A DNA stretch of 64,000 nucleotides from Lepidodermella squamata (lineage: Eukaryota > Gastrotricha), in contig JBLDXI010000009.1 of NCBI GenBank assembly GCA_047495785.1, positions 1,612,001 through 1,676,000 on the forward strand, in the 5' to 3' direction. Numbering within the stretch: position 1 is the first letter of the stretch; each line of letters opens with the position of its first letter. A program made the position numbers and the translations under genes. This document shows positions 24,201 through 34,282 of this stretch, in pieces. The notes below the pieces were generated by a model that was given only the letters and a program-made list of their open reading frames with translations, had not been told where the DNA came from and ran no database searches.

Positions 24201-25224
24201 CGCCTGACTGGCCGCTTTGCTATCGCCCTATTTTTCAAAGTTAACAAGAATTGCTTCGCCATCCGACGAGTGCGCTCAGCACGCAGGACACCAATCTTGA
24301 ATTCGAGGAAGAAATTTGCACTCAACTTCTTTCTCCAAAGCCGTAAAAACTGAAAAAGTGAATGCCAATCGTTGACCTACTAAACATATTTCGATACTCA
24401 CCCTCCTTTGAAGATTTTGGTTGTAAAAACTGATTGCCTCCTTGTTCATAATCAACAAGTCACCTTTGTTGTCATGATGAAATTTCCAGATTGCGAAAAG
24501 ACGGCTATTTAAACACCGTAGATAGTTGTTATATGAAGAGAAGTTTTTTGCAAAAATACCGCAATGTCTCAAAATTTCGCTGTTTGATAACCTCATCGCA
24601 TAACTGTTTCAGCAATTTCTTCTTCTGAATCCAGATCGACCACGCTTTAAATGCGAGTCTCATTAGGTTCAAATCACCTAAGAATCATCAGAAGTAAAAT
24701 AGCATAACGTATTTCAATCATACCCAACTTACCATGATTCTCAGCTTTCTTCATCATTACCTGCTTTCCCACGCGATAACCACGATACGACTGCCAAGCT
24801 CGAAAGCAAAGCTGCATAAGCTTGAATTTGAAATGGCAATCGGCTCGAACTTCCAATCGCCATTCTTGTCTGTTGGTCCACCATAGATCTTTCCAAGTAG
24901 CGAACGATTTTTTCAATTTCGAACGGTTTATTTCCTTTCTGCAATAAGAAGTATACCATCCCGTTTATACCTGTCATTACAAGATTCTTACTTAGCGACA
25001 GAAGGAAGGATGCGGCCGAACGCATTCTTCTTCCACAATGCAAGATATTTTCTCGCAAGAAATCGCCGGCGAATTTCCTTCAAGCGGCCCCCTCGATTCC
25101 ACGCATAATCAGTTGTAAATCGATACTTATATGCTGCTTTTTTTGGTGAGTCTTTGCGTGCAACTGGAGAGGTTGGTACTTTCGAAACTACAGCCGGTCT
25201 TGAACGGTTAGAGGTGCTGTTCAT
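21241..25224 (-). CDS. SFI1: SFI1-like centrin-binding repeat protein
   Basis: Many exons encode repeated short helices with the spacing F/W-x2-W seen in SFI1, the long centrin-binding filament of centrioles. Examples are [33 protein letters not shown]-like [35 protein letters not shown] and [14 protein letters not shown]. Repeats stretch over most of the protein. The C-terminal quarter is disordered ([20 protein letters not shown]) and ends in a short coiled coil ([20 protein letters not shown]) with stop at 21241. The N terminus starts [20 protein letters not shown]. Exact exon boundaries in the 24.1-25.0 kb part were not all resolved. SFI1 is the best match; other WxxF-repeat centrosomal proteins are possible. 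Confidence 0.7.
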
Positions 25225-25691
25225 ATAAATATCTGGAACCTAAAGAAAACACATAAGGCAATGAGGCAACCAAACAACAAAATAGACATGAAGGAAAACA
25301 TTCTCAGATAAGACTTTGTATCGATCTTCCAACAATGGCGGTTTATCCATGTTGAGGATACAGCGGACCAGGTATGAAATATGCAACTTCAAGCGCCAAG
25401 CACCCAATGCGGATACATCCGTTTATCAATCAGTCCCTCCGCCTCCGCAACAAACTTACCTAGTACCTGGTATGTCGTTAACATGGGCGATGGGCGCATT
25501 ACAAACAAACACTAAACAGAGTTTTTACTCTCACTAACTGCAAGCTATGCAATGGTTAGTAGAAGGTGGTAGGGTAGGGTACTGGTTAAGGCGGCATCGC
25601 AACATGACCATAAGGCATAGAGAAAAAATGACCAAAGAAAGCACTCAAGCTAAAATTTCCAAATCCTCATTTTAATTCAAAGTTGACTTTC
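25225..25691. other. Intergenic, low complexity
   Basis: Upstream flank of the SFI1-like gene. It holds a short GGTAGGG-rich tract near 25566-25580 and no supported gene. Confidence 0.4.
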
Positions 25692-25952
25692 TCAAAACGG
25701 ATATCTCCGTCTTCTACCAAATTTTGCATGCCTATAGAACGCGAGCTGCTCTTACACGTGGTTTAAGATTTGAGGTGGGCAACCCAACTGTTGTTACGAT
25801 ACAAAAACCTCGTTTTCACCATGGTTTTACTTATTTTGATGATATCAAGACTGAGCAGCAATTGCCCACCTCAAATCTTATACCACGTGAAAGAGCAGCT
25901 CGCGTTCTATAGGCATGCAAAATTTGGTAGAAAACGGAGATATCCGTTTTGA
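25692..25952. repeat. Fold-back element 1 (long inverted repeat)
   Basis: Two arms of about 90 bases, 25692-25785 and 25862-25952, are near-perfect reverse complements around a spacer of about 76 bases. Landmarks are TTTTGCATGCCTATAGAACG on the left and CGTTCTATAGGCATGCAAAA on the right. Each arm contains a small palindrome (ACGGATATCTCCGT). No coding frame spans it. The arrangement is that of a non-autonomous fold-back/MITE-like transposon; I could not identify a target-site duplication. Confidence 0.85.
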
Positions 25953-25987
25953 AAACGCACTTCTATAATAATGCCCCCTCAGATTCA

Positions 25988-26488
25988 GTGATTTAAAGAA
26001 GGAGCTGAGCTCAAAAAGGAGCTGAGCTCAATGGAGCTGAGCTCTAACGGAGCTGAGCTCCCTGAATACCGCGCGCGGTCAATTCAAAGGCCAAGTTCAT
26101 GGAACAATGTCGGTTTTAATACCAAAGTATAGATCGTTCAATTCTCTATCGACTGAATATAGGTTTGTCGCTCGAAAAACTAAACAGAAAAAAGTTAAGT
26201 TGGTAAATAAATTAATGCCATTTGCGCGCACTCTCAAGCGATATGCACACTTAAATACGCAATCTAGCATGGGCGTAAAACTTTTTCTGATTGATTTTTT
26301 CCATCGAGAAATCTACATTCGATCGATAGAGAATTGAACGATCTATATTTTGGTATTAAAACCGACATTGTTCCATGAACTTGGCCTTTGACTTGACCGC
26401 GCGCGGTATTCATGGAGCTCAGCTCCGTTAGAGCTCAGCGCCATTGAGCTCAGCTCCTTTTTGAGCTCAGCTCCTTCTTTAAATCACC
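25988..26488. repeat. Fold-back element 2 with GAGCTGAGCTC subrepeats
   Basis: Ends are GTGATTTAAAGAAGGAGC on the left and its complement GCTCCTTCTTTAAATCAC on the right. Each arm, roughly 165 bases, begins with four copies of an AGGAGCTGAGCTC-type unit separated by 2-5 bases, then a CCGCGCGCGG palindrome, then a unique stretch ending near CGTTCAATTCTCTATCGA. The unique centre is about 165 bases. It sits 35 bases after fold-back element 1 and has no transposase, so it is a non-autonomous element. Confidence 0.9.
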
Positions 26489-26514
26489 AAGTACGGAGCG
26501 GCATTCTATATTAT

Positions 26515-26886
26515 TCAGTTTTTTAAGCACTTTTCTAAAAGATTACGATGCTTGATTAAATAAGGCTGCCAGACGCATGAGGCATATAGTAGGTTGGGTA
26601 AGACATAAGAATTGAAAGCACGAATTAGAACTGAGTGATTTCTGGTGGAAAAAGAGTTCAGGATCAAACCACAAAGGCGACGGCTTTTAGCGTATAGTTG
26701 GTTGCAGTGAGACGAGAAGGTCAACCTGCTATCTATGATGACGCCAAGATCGCTAGTTTCTGTCACCGAGTTGATAATGTGAGAACCGAGTAGATAATTA
26801 TGGAGTAAGTTCTTAGATCCAAGACGAAGAATGAAACATTTTTTAAGATTAACTGATAGTATTTTAAGATATATGACCGCATCCAC
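26515..26886 (-). mobile_element. Non-LTR retrotransposon fragment (end of a reverse transcriptase)
   Basis: The frame carries the conserved post-catalytic part of LINE reverse transcriptases: KNLLHNYLLGSHIINSV, TSDLGVIIDSRLTFSSHCNQ and RAFNSYVLPNLLYASCVWQP. The upstream catalytic YADD region and endonuclease are absent, so this is a 5'-truncated dead copy, probably of a Jockey/CR1-type element. It abuts the fold-back element. Confidence 0.8.
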
Positions 26887-27468
26887 GATTACGAGTGTAT
26901 CTACATCAGAAGTTAAACATCGAAGTCACATCACACATCGCATCAGCCATCAGCCAAAGACCGCAAGCGCCAAAAGTTATCGCTCCAAAGGGTAGCTTTG
27001 AAAGCCTGGGCCACAAAATTCGCAAATTTAAATGTCCCGGGTTTAAATGTTGACATTTTTATAACATTTTTTATTAAAATATAACAATATAAACAAAACG
27101 GTGATATTCGAATATTTCAATTTATGGTTGCCGCATGCTTTTTCGGCCGGCGCTAAGCTGGGGGTGTTGGCGATCATGATGGGCCGACTAGGCTGTTTTC
27201 TTGGTCTGATCTGGGCTGCTGAAGTTCCGCATCCCAGTGGCGTAGATGAGGGGTCGCGAGCAGCCCCAGTGGACCTTCCACTAATCAAACACATGGCTGA
27301 CCAGCTTCGCTGCTCTTCTGGCTACCATTTGACAACATCCTTCAGACATTGTTTGTGATTTGATGCCGCAGGATCTGAAATTGAAGAGCTATTTCTACTT
27401 CATTGTATATTTATTATGCTTATTGCATGATTTTATTAGGTCGGAGGACTTAATTAAAGCGTTGTATT
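26887..27468. other. Intergenic with a GC-rich stem-loop island
   Basis: Within AT-rich flanks, 27121-27310 is distinctly GC-rich. It contains a perfect 8-bp stem, GGGCTGCT near 27215 with AGCAGCCC near 27260. Neither strand encodes a recognisable protein there, and I could not match it to a known RNA. A splice-acceptor-like TTATTAG lies at 27434-27440 just before the VPS33B start. Confidence 0.4.
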
Positions 27469-29462
27469 ATGGCTGCACCGAAACCACCCGTTGACTATCA
27501 GTTGATAGAAACAAATTGCTGCATGCGTCTTCGGTATATAATGGCCGAGGAATTGTCTGGGAAAAAGTGCTTAGCTATTCAAAATGAGTTTTTTCGTAAG
27601 TAATGACTTGACATGTAAATACTGTGACATGGTAATTTTTTTCCTCACAGCTATTTTTGATAGGATATCTGCGGGTCTTACGAAGAAACCTAGTGAACAG
27701 CTGAAAATGTGGGAAGTTACCAGCGTCAATCGAATCGACACGAACATGCCTGATGTGAAACCAGAGCAAAAGTATTTGGTTTACTTCATGGCTCCCGTAG
27801 CTAAGAACCTCCAGGTCTTAGTCAACCACATGAAAAATCAGCGACAGTTGCTGAGCAATTTGACGGCTAAATTCGTTGTCATATTTTATCCTCAAAAGCT
27901 ATCATTTTGTGACTACTTCATCGAGCAAGCTGGTTTATGGGACGAAGTTACGCTTTATGACCTCGGTTTGAGTTTCGTTCCTATTGAAAAAGACATATGG
28001 AGCTACGAATCGCCATTTATATTCCAAAACATGTTTCTTGAGGGCGATCTTAGTTGGGTTGGTGTTATTTCTCGCGCGTTGTTGACCCTTCAAAATCAAG
28101 ATGTATATGGAAACTTTTCGCGAATTTGCGGCATCGGAAAATACAGTTCTATGATTTACAACTGCCTGAAACAAATGCAGGAAGCTCGGGGAAGCTATAA
28201 AAAAGTTGGCGGAATTTCTGAAATACACACCGTTGTACTCATCGACCGAGATGTAGATTATGTTACGCCTTTAATCACAGCGCTGACCTATGAAGCTGCT
28301 TTGGACGAAGAATACGGGATTAAATGTGGATTGCTTAAGTACGCCGAATCAGGCCCCGCTAATGGAGAGGAACAAAAACTCAAGGCCATGATGTTCAATA
28401 GTTTTCAACCGCACGTTGACGAGATTCGGAATCTGCACATCTCAGTAACGCTAAAGCATTTACTCGCTATAGGCAACCGTCTCAGCCAGGGTGAAAAAGA
28501 GGTTGCAGAAATAGGCAGCGTCTCGAAGCTAAAAAACTTTGTCGACAAGCTGCCGGATCATCTGAAGGAGAAGTCCTTCATCACGTCACATTTCGAACTG
28601 TTGTCCAGAATTATTGAGGGACGAGGAACAAGGCAACTGGCCGAACAACTTCAAATAGAACACAGTTTGGCTAAGCAAATTAATACAAGTGACTGCCTTG
28701 GCGCGATCGAAGACATGGTTTCGAACGGTGTCGGTGCCGACACTCCCGACTGGGCTATTTGCTTGCGGCTCGCATGTCTTGCAGCATTAACTAATGATGG
28801 ATTGTCAGCTGGAGATTTCGCTCGATTTACTTCCGCATTTTTCGCCACATTTGGCGCTAAGATTTTGTACACATTGAAGCGGCTGGAACAAGCTGGTTTA
28901 TACTATGAATCAATCGCAGCTTCAGCGCCTGCTCCTGTTCGCCAACTTGTTAGTGCTGCTGCTAAATCTGCAAATCCAGGCAGCTCCTGGTCCTATAAAA
29001 ATGCTTCCAAACGATTACCACTTGCTCCACCTGCTGAATTCAATTTACCTGAAGGCGACAACGTTACAGAGCCATCTTATATATTTAATGGAGCTTACGT
29101 ACCAATCACCGCTAGGTGCGTTCGGATTACAATTTTATAAATTGTTTCTGTAATTTGATGATTTTAGATTGGTTGAATACTTCCTTACATTACCTGCCGG
29201 TCAACCTCCTGCCGAAGATTTGGCCAGTTGTTTAAAATACAAGCCATTCCTGTATGATATTTCCGCCTCTATGAGAGGAACAGGAGGCCAACAAGTTCTT
29301 TCATCTTGGCCTAAAACTGCTTTAGTTGTGTTTGTTGGTGGCGCAACGTTTGCCGAAGTCGCCGCTTTACGTCTGCTGGGCAAACGTCGCGGCTGTCAGG
29401 TCACTGTCGCAACAACTGCTATGCTCAACGGCAAATCATTCATGAGTCAATTCATATCTTAA
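27469..29462 (+). CDS. VPS33B: Vacuolar protein sorting 33B (Sec1/Munc18 family)
   Basis: A Sec1/Munc18-type SNARE regulator working with VIPAS39 in endosome and lysosome-related organelle traffic. Exons 27469-27595, 27651-29115 and 29168-29462 give 628 residues; human VPS33B has 617. Family segments: ELSGKKCLAIQNEFF and DRISAGLTKKP at the N terminus, VIFYPQKLSFCDYFIEQAG, FLEGDLSWVGVISRAL, IDRDVDYVTPLITALTYE, DEIRNLHISVTLKHL, YIFNGAYVPITARLVEY, and VVFVGGATFAEVAALRLLGK near the C terminus. The match is to VPS33B, not VPS33A or VPS45. It is the first gene of a tight plus-strand cluster. Confidence 0.93.
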
Positions 29463-29613
29463 GATGTCTGTTTTAATTCAAACTAAGTGATTATTTGATT
29501 TTCCTATCTGGTGCAATGCGTTTGGCCTTGAAAGAGCTACATACCATATTTTAAAGAAATTCGAGAAGTGATAATGAACAATAATTTATTTCTTTGTCCA
29601 TCTTTAATTTTCT

Positions 29614-29614
29614 A
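29614..29614 (+). other. Putative trans-splice acceptor before the TOMM6-like gene
   Basis: TTTAATTTTCTAG ends at about 29614, 23 bases before the ATG at 29637 and 152 bases after the VPS33B stop. No donor in frame belongs to it. A spliced leader joined here would resolve an operon transcript. Confidence 0.5.
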
Positions 29615-29636
29615 GAGCTTTTATTAAAGAAATATC

Positions 29637-29789
29637 ATGGCGCAAAACCAAGTCGTAAAATCGATCAAGTCACTCTACCAAGATCCTTTCAAGTGGTCGC
29701 TCATCAAAGGTGTTGTTGCATTCGGTGTCGCTATTGTCGTCGCTCGTTCTCTTGCAAGCAATCCCGAAGTGACTGGAAATGTAGTCTGA
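29637..29789 (+). CDS. TOMM6: TOMM6-like small outer mitochondrial membrane protein, 50 aa
   Basis: The frame starts MAQNQVVKSIKSLYQDPFKW and continues into a single membrane helix (GVVAFGVAIVVARSLA) with a short tail ending NVV. The layout (amphipathic segment, basic-flanked helix ending in an ARxL motif, short polar tail) resembles TOMM6, a small subunit of the TOM import channel. The similarity is short and TOMM5/TOMM7 are less like it, so this is a moderate call. It lies between VPS33B and TMEM17 with gaps of 174 and 98 bases. It has acceptor-like sites on both sides, which argues for a real expressed gene despite its length. Confidence 0.55.
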   Translation: MAQNQVVKSIKSLYQDPFKWSLIKGVVAFGVAIVVARSLASNPEVTGNVV

Positions 29790-29874
29790 TCAACGCAGAG
29801 CAGCAAACAATCAATCCTTTTACTCTTTTGTTGCCGATTAAAGTCATATTGGCTTTACCTTGTTTCATTAAATT

Positions 29875-29878
29875 GTAG
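29875..29878 (+). other. Putative trans-splice acceptor before TMEM17
   Basis: TTCATTAAATTGTAG ends about 10 bases before the TMEM17 ATG and 88 bases after the preceding stop. The position suits polycistronic processing. Confidence 0.5.
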
Positions 29879-29887
29879 GGTTTTAAA

Positions 29888-30571
29888 ATGCAGTCGCATA
29901 ATGTTGGATTCGCCATGCCTCCGTTATCTGCCAGAAGTGAATTTAGTGGCTATGGCGCTTTGGGCCAGCCTCCGAAACAGCACATCCAAGACTTTAAGCC
30001 TGGAATAAACATCGTGTCGAATTTGCCGCTCCAAATGGCGATATATTTCAACAGTTTCTACTTCCCATTTTGGCTGCTTTCGTTTCTGATTTCTTTCATT
30101 ACAAAAATCGGCACCTTGGAACAAGTTTACCAAGTAACTATTGGAGCCTGTCTTGTGACGATGGCCCTTGTTGAAGGACCCCGGCTTTACTTCGGGTACG
30201 CTGGAAACCTTAAAGAAGCTGTAAGTTCATCTTTTAATGTTGTAGTTTGACTCTATATTCGAAATTTGTTGCAGATTTCTCAATTGGCTGGATTTTGGCT
30301 GTTAACCATGCTGATTCAGTTGCCACTGGTTTCATTCCTACTTTTCAACCCCGATACAAAGAGCCTGCCATTCGAGAGTGCCAATCATATTGTTTACTTC
30401 GTTTTCGTCTTGGCTGAAGTTATTTTCGGCCTCAACACCATTACGACCATGGTACGTGAGCAGACTAATCGTTTCCGAATTCGCTATCTTATCCACGAAA
30501 TTCCGGACCCTGTTCATTTCGACGACAAGGACGAGCCTGAGGAAGAAGAACTGGCTGAAGATGCTCAATGA
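29888..30571 (+). CDS. TMEM17: Transmembrane protein 17 (ciliary transition zone)
   Basis: TMEM17 belongs to the MKS module at the ciliary transition zone and helps gate membrane proteins. Exons 29888-30220 and 30275-30571 give 209 residues (human about 198). Diagnostic segments: SNLPLQMAIYFNSFYFPFWL, EGPRLYFGYAGNLKEA, the exon-2 start ISQLAGFWLLTMLIQLPLVS and FLLFNPDTKSLPFESA. Four membrane helices are visible. The C terminus is acidic (DDKDEPEEEELAEDAQ). AATAAA follows at 30648. It is the last gene of the VPS33B cluster. Confidence 0.93.
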
Positions 30572-31016
30572 TTAAAACTGGATCTCATTTCGTTTTTGTG
30601 ATATTTCCGCTTTTTCACTGAATTTTTTGCACTGTGTTTAGAATCACAATAAAAATTTCCATAATTTTCATTTGTTTTACTGTTCCAATGACTCGCGAAG
30701 ATAAATAATACATATGTTACTAATCAACACCGAAAATCACATTGCAATGGCAATACAATATGACGATAGATTCCGACTAAACACCGATAAAACCCGAAAA
30801 TTTAGGCAAGTCGGGATGCGATGAAGCAAAGGAAAGTGAAAAATAGGATTGCGGCGTTTGAGCGACAGATATATGTCATCATCAATGTGGTCCTTATAAC
30901 AAACAATGCGTCAGAATCAACGTGAAACATCGAAGGGCCAACGTAGTGCACAAAATTGACCATTGAAGACAAAGTTACATTATTTCAGCATATCTAGTCA
31001 GCTAATTTCGAGTTAA
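30572..31016. other. Convergent intergenic between TMEM17 and VMP1
   Basis: About 445 bases holding the two 3' ends. No other feature recognised. Confidence 0.5.
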
Positions 31017-32388
31017 TTATCGCCGCTTTTTGCATATGCGGGCGTGATACGACTGAGCAAGTGAGTTGATAATCGACAGGGCAAAGTAAATCAGCATGAG
31101 GGTCACCAGGCCGCCGAAAATTGCACCAATGAGTGAGCCGCTCCCAGAATCACCTTGAGAGCCACCCGTGTGCAAATGAGAGCGCTGCTTTTCCAGATAC
31201 TAGGAAGAAAACGTATTAAACAGCTGGCAAGAAATTTTTAGTTAATTCACTTCTCTGAATGGCTGTTCCACTTTTTCGCCGAATCCACCAGGAATACGAC
31301 CGATAAGACTGATTACACTTTCTACGTGGTGTTCCGAGAAGAGAAATATCACAAACAGCTGCTGAATATGCATTTTTATAACGGCTTTCCCAATAGCAGT
31401 AGCTCCGAAAAACGTCGCAAATGGTACGAGGAAGTGGCCGCAAGTAATACCTGGTAGGTTAATAATAGTTATAGAAAAAATGAAATTTAAAAATACAGCA
31501 AGTCATACCAGCTAAGTCAAACAGTGGATTAGGTATTGAAGCACAAGCTAGAATGCCCCAGAAGCCAACTGTAGTAATCAGCCACTGCACTTTAAGCTTC
31601 ATTCGATCCAACAGACTCAGTTCTTGTGGGTTAGCTTTGGCCTTCTGTTCGAGCTCTAGTAATTCATCTTCGCTATCTTCCTCATCAGGATCTCTCTTTC
31701 CAGAAAGACTTGCCGCGCGAGCCATGAAGTAAGGAGGTAGTTCTCCGATGGCTGTTCCAAGACCCCACATCATAGCTTCCAGCCTCACTTTGCTCATTAT
31801 TGTCCAAATAGATATTTGCTCTTTAACAATTTCGCCGACAGCTTCGGGGCAAATAACGTCATCAGGATAAGGCGGCTCTGGAAAATTGGTGGATGAGCAT
31901 TCGTATGCTGCGAGTGTCACACGAGCGATGTGAGGCCCGAGATATAATACGAACGTATGAAGCCCTGTACCGAGTCCGATTGACGACAGGACGCCCAGGA
32001 ACACCCACCATAACGACCAGAGGATTTGTTTTCGCAGATAAACAAAAAAATGATGATCCGCAAATTCCAGATAATGGTAGGCTGAAGCAAAAGTAATCAA
32101 GATAGTGGCTAGAATCAGCAATTGCGGCCAGAAAGGTGTCAGCCGTTGAATGGCATCGCGGACCAAGCATAAAAGTTCCATTATGAAGTACTGAACGGTC
32201 GTCAAGGGACGGCGCCAAATGACGATGCCCTCACGCTCTTCGCGTTGACGCTTGGCTAAATCCTTATTATGAGTAACTGACTGAGCGCCATTAGCTTTTG
32301 GAGAAGTTCGCTGCTCGGCACTCCTCAAATTATACCTTGGAGATTTTGTTCCATTATCCGAAGCGTTCCGCGTTCCGCCTCGAGGCAT
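31017..32388 (-). CDS. VMP1: Vacuole membrane protein 1 (ER scramblase, autophagy)
   Basis: VMP1 is an ER multi-pass lipid scramblase of the VTT/DedA superfamily needed to release autophagosomal membranes from the ER. Exons 32388-31509, 31450-31251 and 31199-31017 give 420 residues. Signature stretches: [58 protein letters not shown], then in the second exon [20 protein letters not shown] and [16 protein letters not shown], and [10 protein letters not shown] in the third. The protein ends in a final helix and a basic ICKKRR, resembling an ER-retention di-lysine-like tail. Orthology is clear. Confidence 0.95.
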
Positions 32389-34282
32389 TTAAAGTTTAAC
32401 TATGGCAATCAAAATTTATGAGTTCACTGTATACTGTATTTCCAAAATTCAAACTATCGGGATGGATGAGAGTATGTATGTTAGACCCTGGCACCAGTTC
32501 TGGTGATTTGACAGGGCTTGGGCTGATAGTTAGACCTGTCACCGACGATTCAATGTTATGCGCCGAGATGGCACAATGGGATACAAAACAATAAATTATA
32601 AAAATAGAGCTATGATCTATTTGGTCCAAATCGAGGACAATTTCCTAATCAAGATTAGCAAGAACTTGGTTAGGGGAATGAGAAAGGGAGAGGGGAGATT
32701 GAGGAAAATGGAATTTCTTTTGATAAGCTCAGTCGTCAGTTGCCGATGACAGTACCCAGGACATTATTTTAAAGATCAGAACCCGAGTAAGAGTACACGA
32801 GTAAAAGGGGCATCAGGATCAGGAATTACGATTTCTCCTCGCCCTGACAGACTCAAGCTTTCGCCATAAGGCGGAGCTAGTGAGAAAATCGCGAGCTTAC
32901 GCTCTAGGAAAGTTTGATCTGGTTTACTAACTAAACTAAAAAATATAAATCACTGACATTTCCTCATGGTTAACGTCCCGCAGCTTACACGAATGAAAAT
33001 GAAAGAATTAGAGCGCCGAGCGCCCGAACTTGACTAATTTAAAATTTAAAGACTTTCTCATGCGTCGTGCGTAACAGACAGCAGATCAAGCGGCTTTCGA
33101 GGCCCCATTCCTCATCTTTCATCACCAATTTATCATCTCTCATCTTGGCTAAAAACCAAGGTGCGTCGTTGCCAAACGATTCTCCGGATCTCAAATATAT
33201 CCGATTTGAGCATCATGCGTGAGACGCGCGGTCACTTTCGGAAATTTTCTTGACAGAAACATTGTTTAATAATGTTGTACACCTTTATAAAGATGAAAAT
33301 ATAGTTTATGAAATATCTGATATTTTTTTGGCGGGCTATTGTGTTTGAGCGGCCTCTTTGTTCAGCCTCTGTCTCCAGGCGGGTTCGTGAAACGCTTGCG
33401 AAACACCTTACCTCGACCCTCGACGATAATTGTCCAATTGTTCCGCGCAGACCTGCAACGCAATTGTTGTACACCGACCTTTAACCAAACTGCAAACCAT
33501 TTTTGACTCTGAAAAGTTGCACATGGAAGGAATAAGATTGGGTTTCGTTATCTAACTTTCTTCCACTGCCCTCAGAGGTTACAGTTTATTTTTACTCTCT
33601 GAGACACGGCAATAGAATCGAACAGCCTTTTGACTTTTCTATTGCCTTATCCTACCATGTTCACAGGCTCGGAAATTCCGCTACACTGGTCCCGCGGTTA
33701 TTGCTGTGGGAGTGCGCTGTGCTATTTAGATCCAGGATTCAGGCTTAAAACTCTTACTCACGAAATGCCAAACGGTCGCTCGAGGATTAGATAGTGATTA
33801 ATCTGTGTTGTCTCTTCTTACTTTCTGATGTGAACCGCTTATTGATAAAATAAAGGTTTATCGCTTATTCTTGTGTGAGTACTGGTCATCAACTTTTAGA
33901 CCCATGCTTCATTCTTAATAATAATGTTTGGGTACATTCGCATGACTCACTTAGTTAGTATTTAGTATCTGATATCTTATGTTACATTAATTAGATTTTT
34001 TGCCCTACTTCAAACCCCACAGTACGTTATTGGTTACAACTTTCAATCTCTGAAAATACCAGTGAGTTCGCGGTCTTCGTTCTTGAATAAAATGCAATTG
34101 ATTAGAGTAGCTGTTTTTGGTCGTTAGCTGTGAATTATTGGTGCCTGGACTTCGTCGGCTAAAGGCGGCGTTCTATGTTGAATTCTTCGCTCAATGCTTC
34201 ATCAATGCTTCGCTCACTGTCTAGTCATTTACTGTCTTTTTATTAGAAATGTATTATTGTAAATGTTAATTGATTCGAAGCT
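32389..34282. other. Intergenic between VMP1 and BCAS3
   Basis: The genes are divergent, so the 1.9 kb probably holds both promoters. One short perfect inverted repeat is seen: GGCAATAGAA at 33608-33617 and TTCTATTGCC at 33637-33646. No gene is supported. Confidence 0.5.

Noticed and set aside
25988-26060. CRISPR-like array of GAGCTGAGCTC repeats
   Set aside because: Spacers are only 2-5 bases and the array is mirrored at the other end of an inverted repeat in a eukaryotic genome.
26107-26337. Open frame of 76 codons inside fold-back element 2
   Set aside because: It lies across an arm and the centre, is Lys/Arg-rich by composition and resembles no transposase.
27469-29462. VPS45 or VPS33A as the identity of the Sec1/Munc18 gene
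   Set aside because: The blocks FLEGDLSWVGV, DEIRNLHISV, YIFNGAYVP and the C-terminal TFAEVAALRLLGK follow VPS33B, not the other family members.
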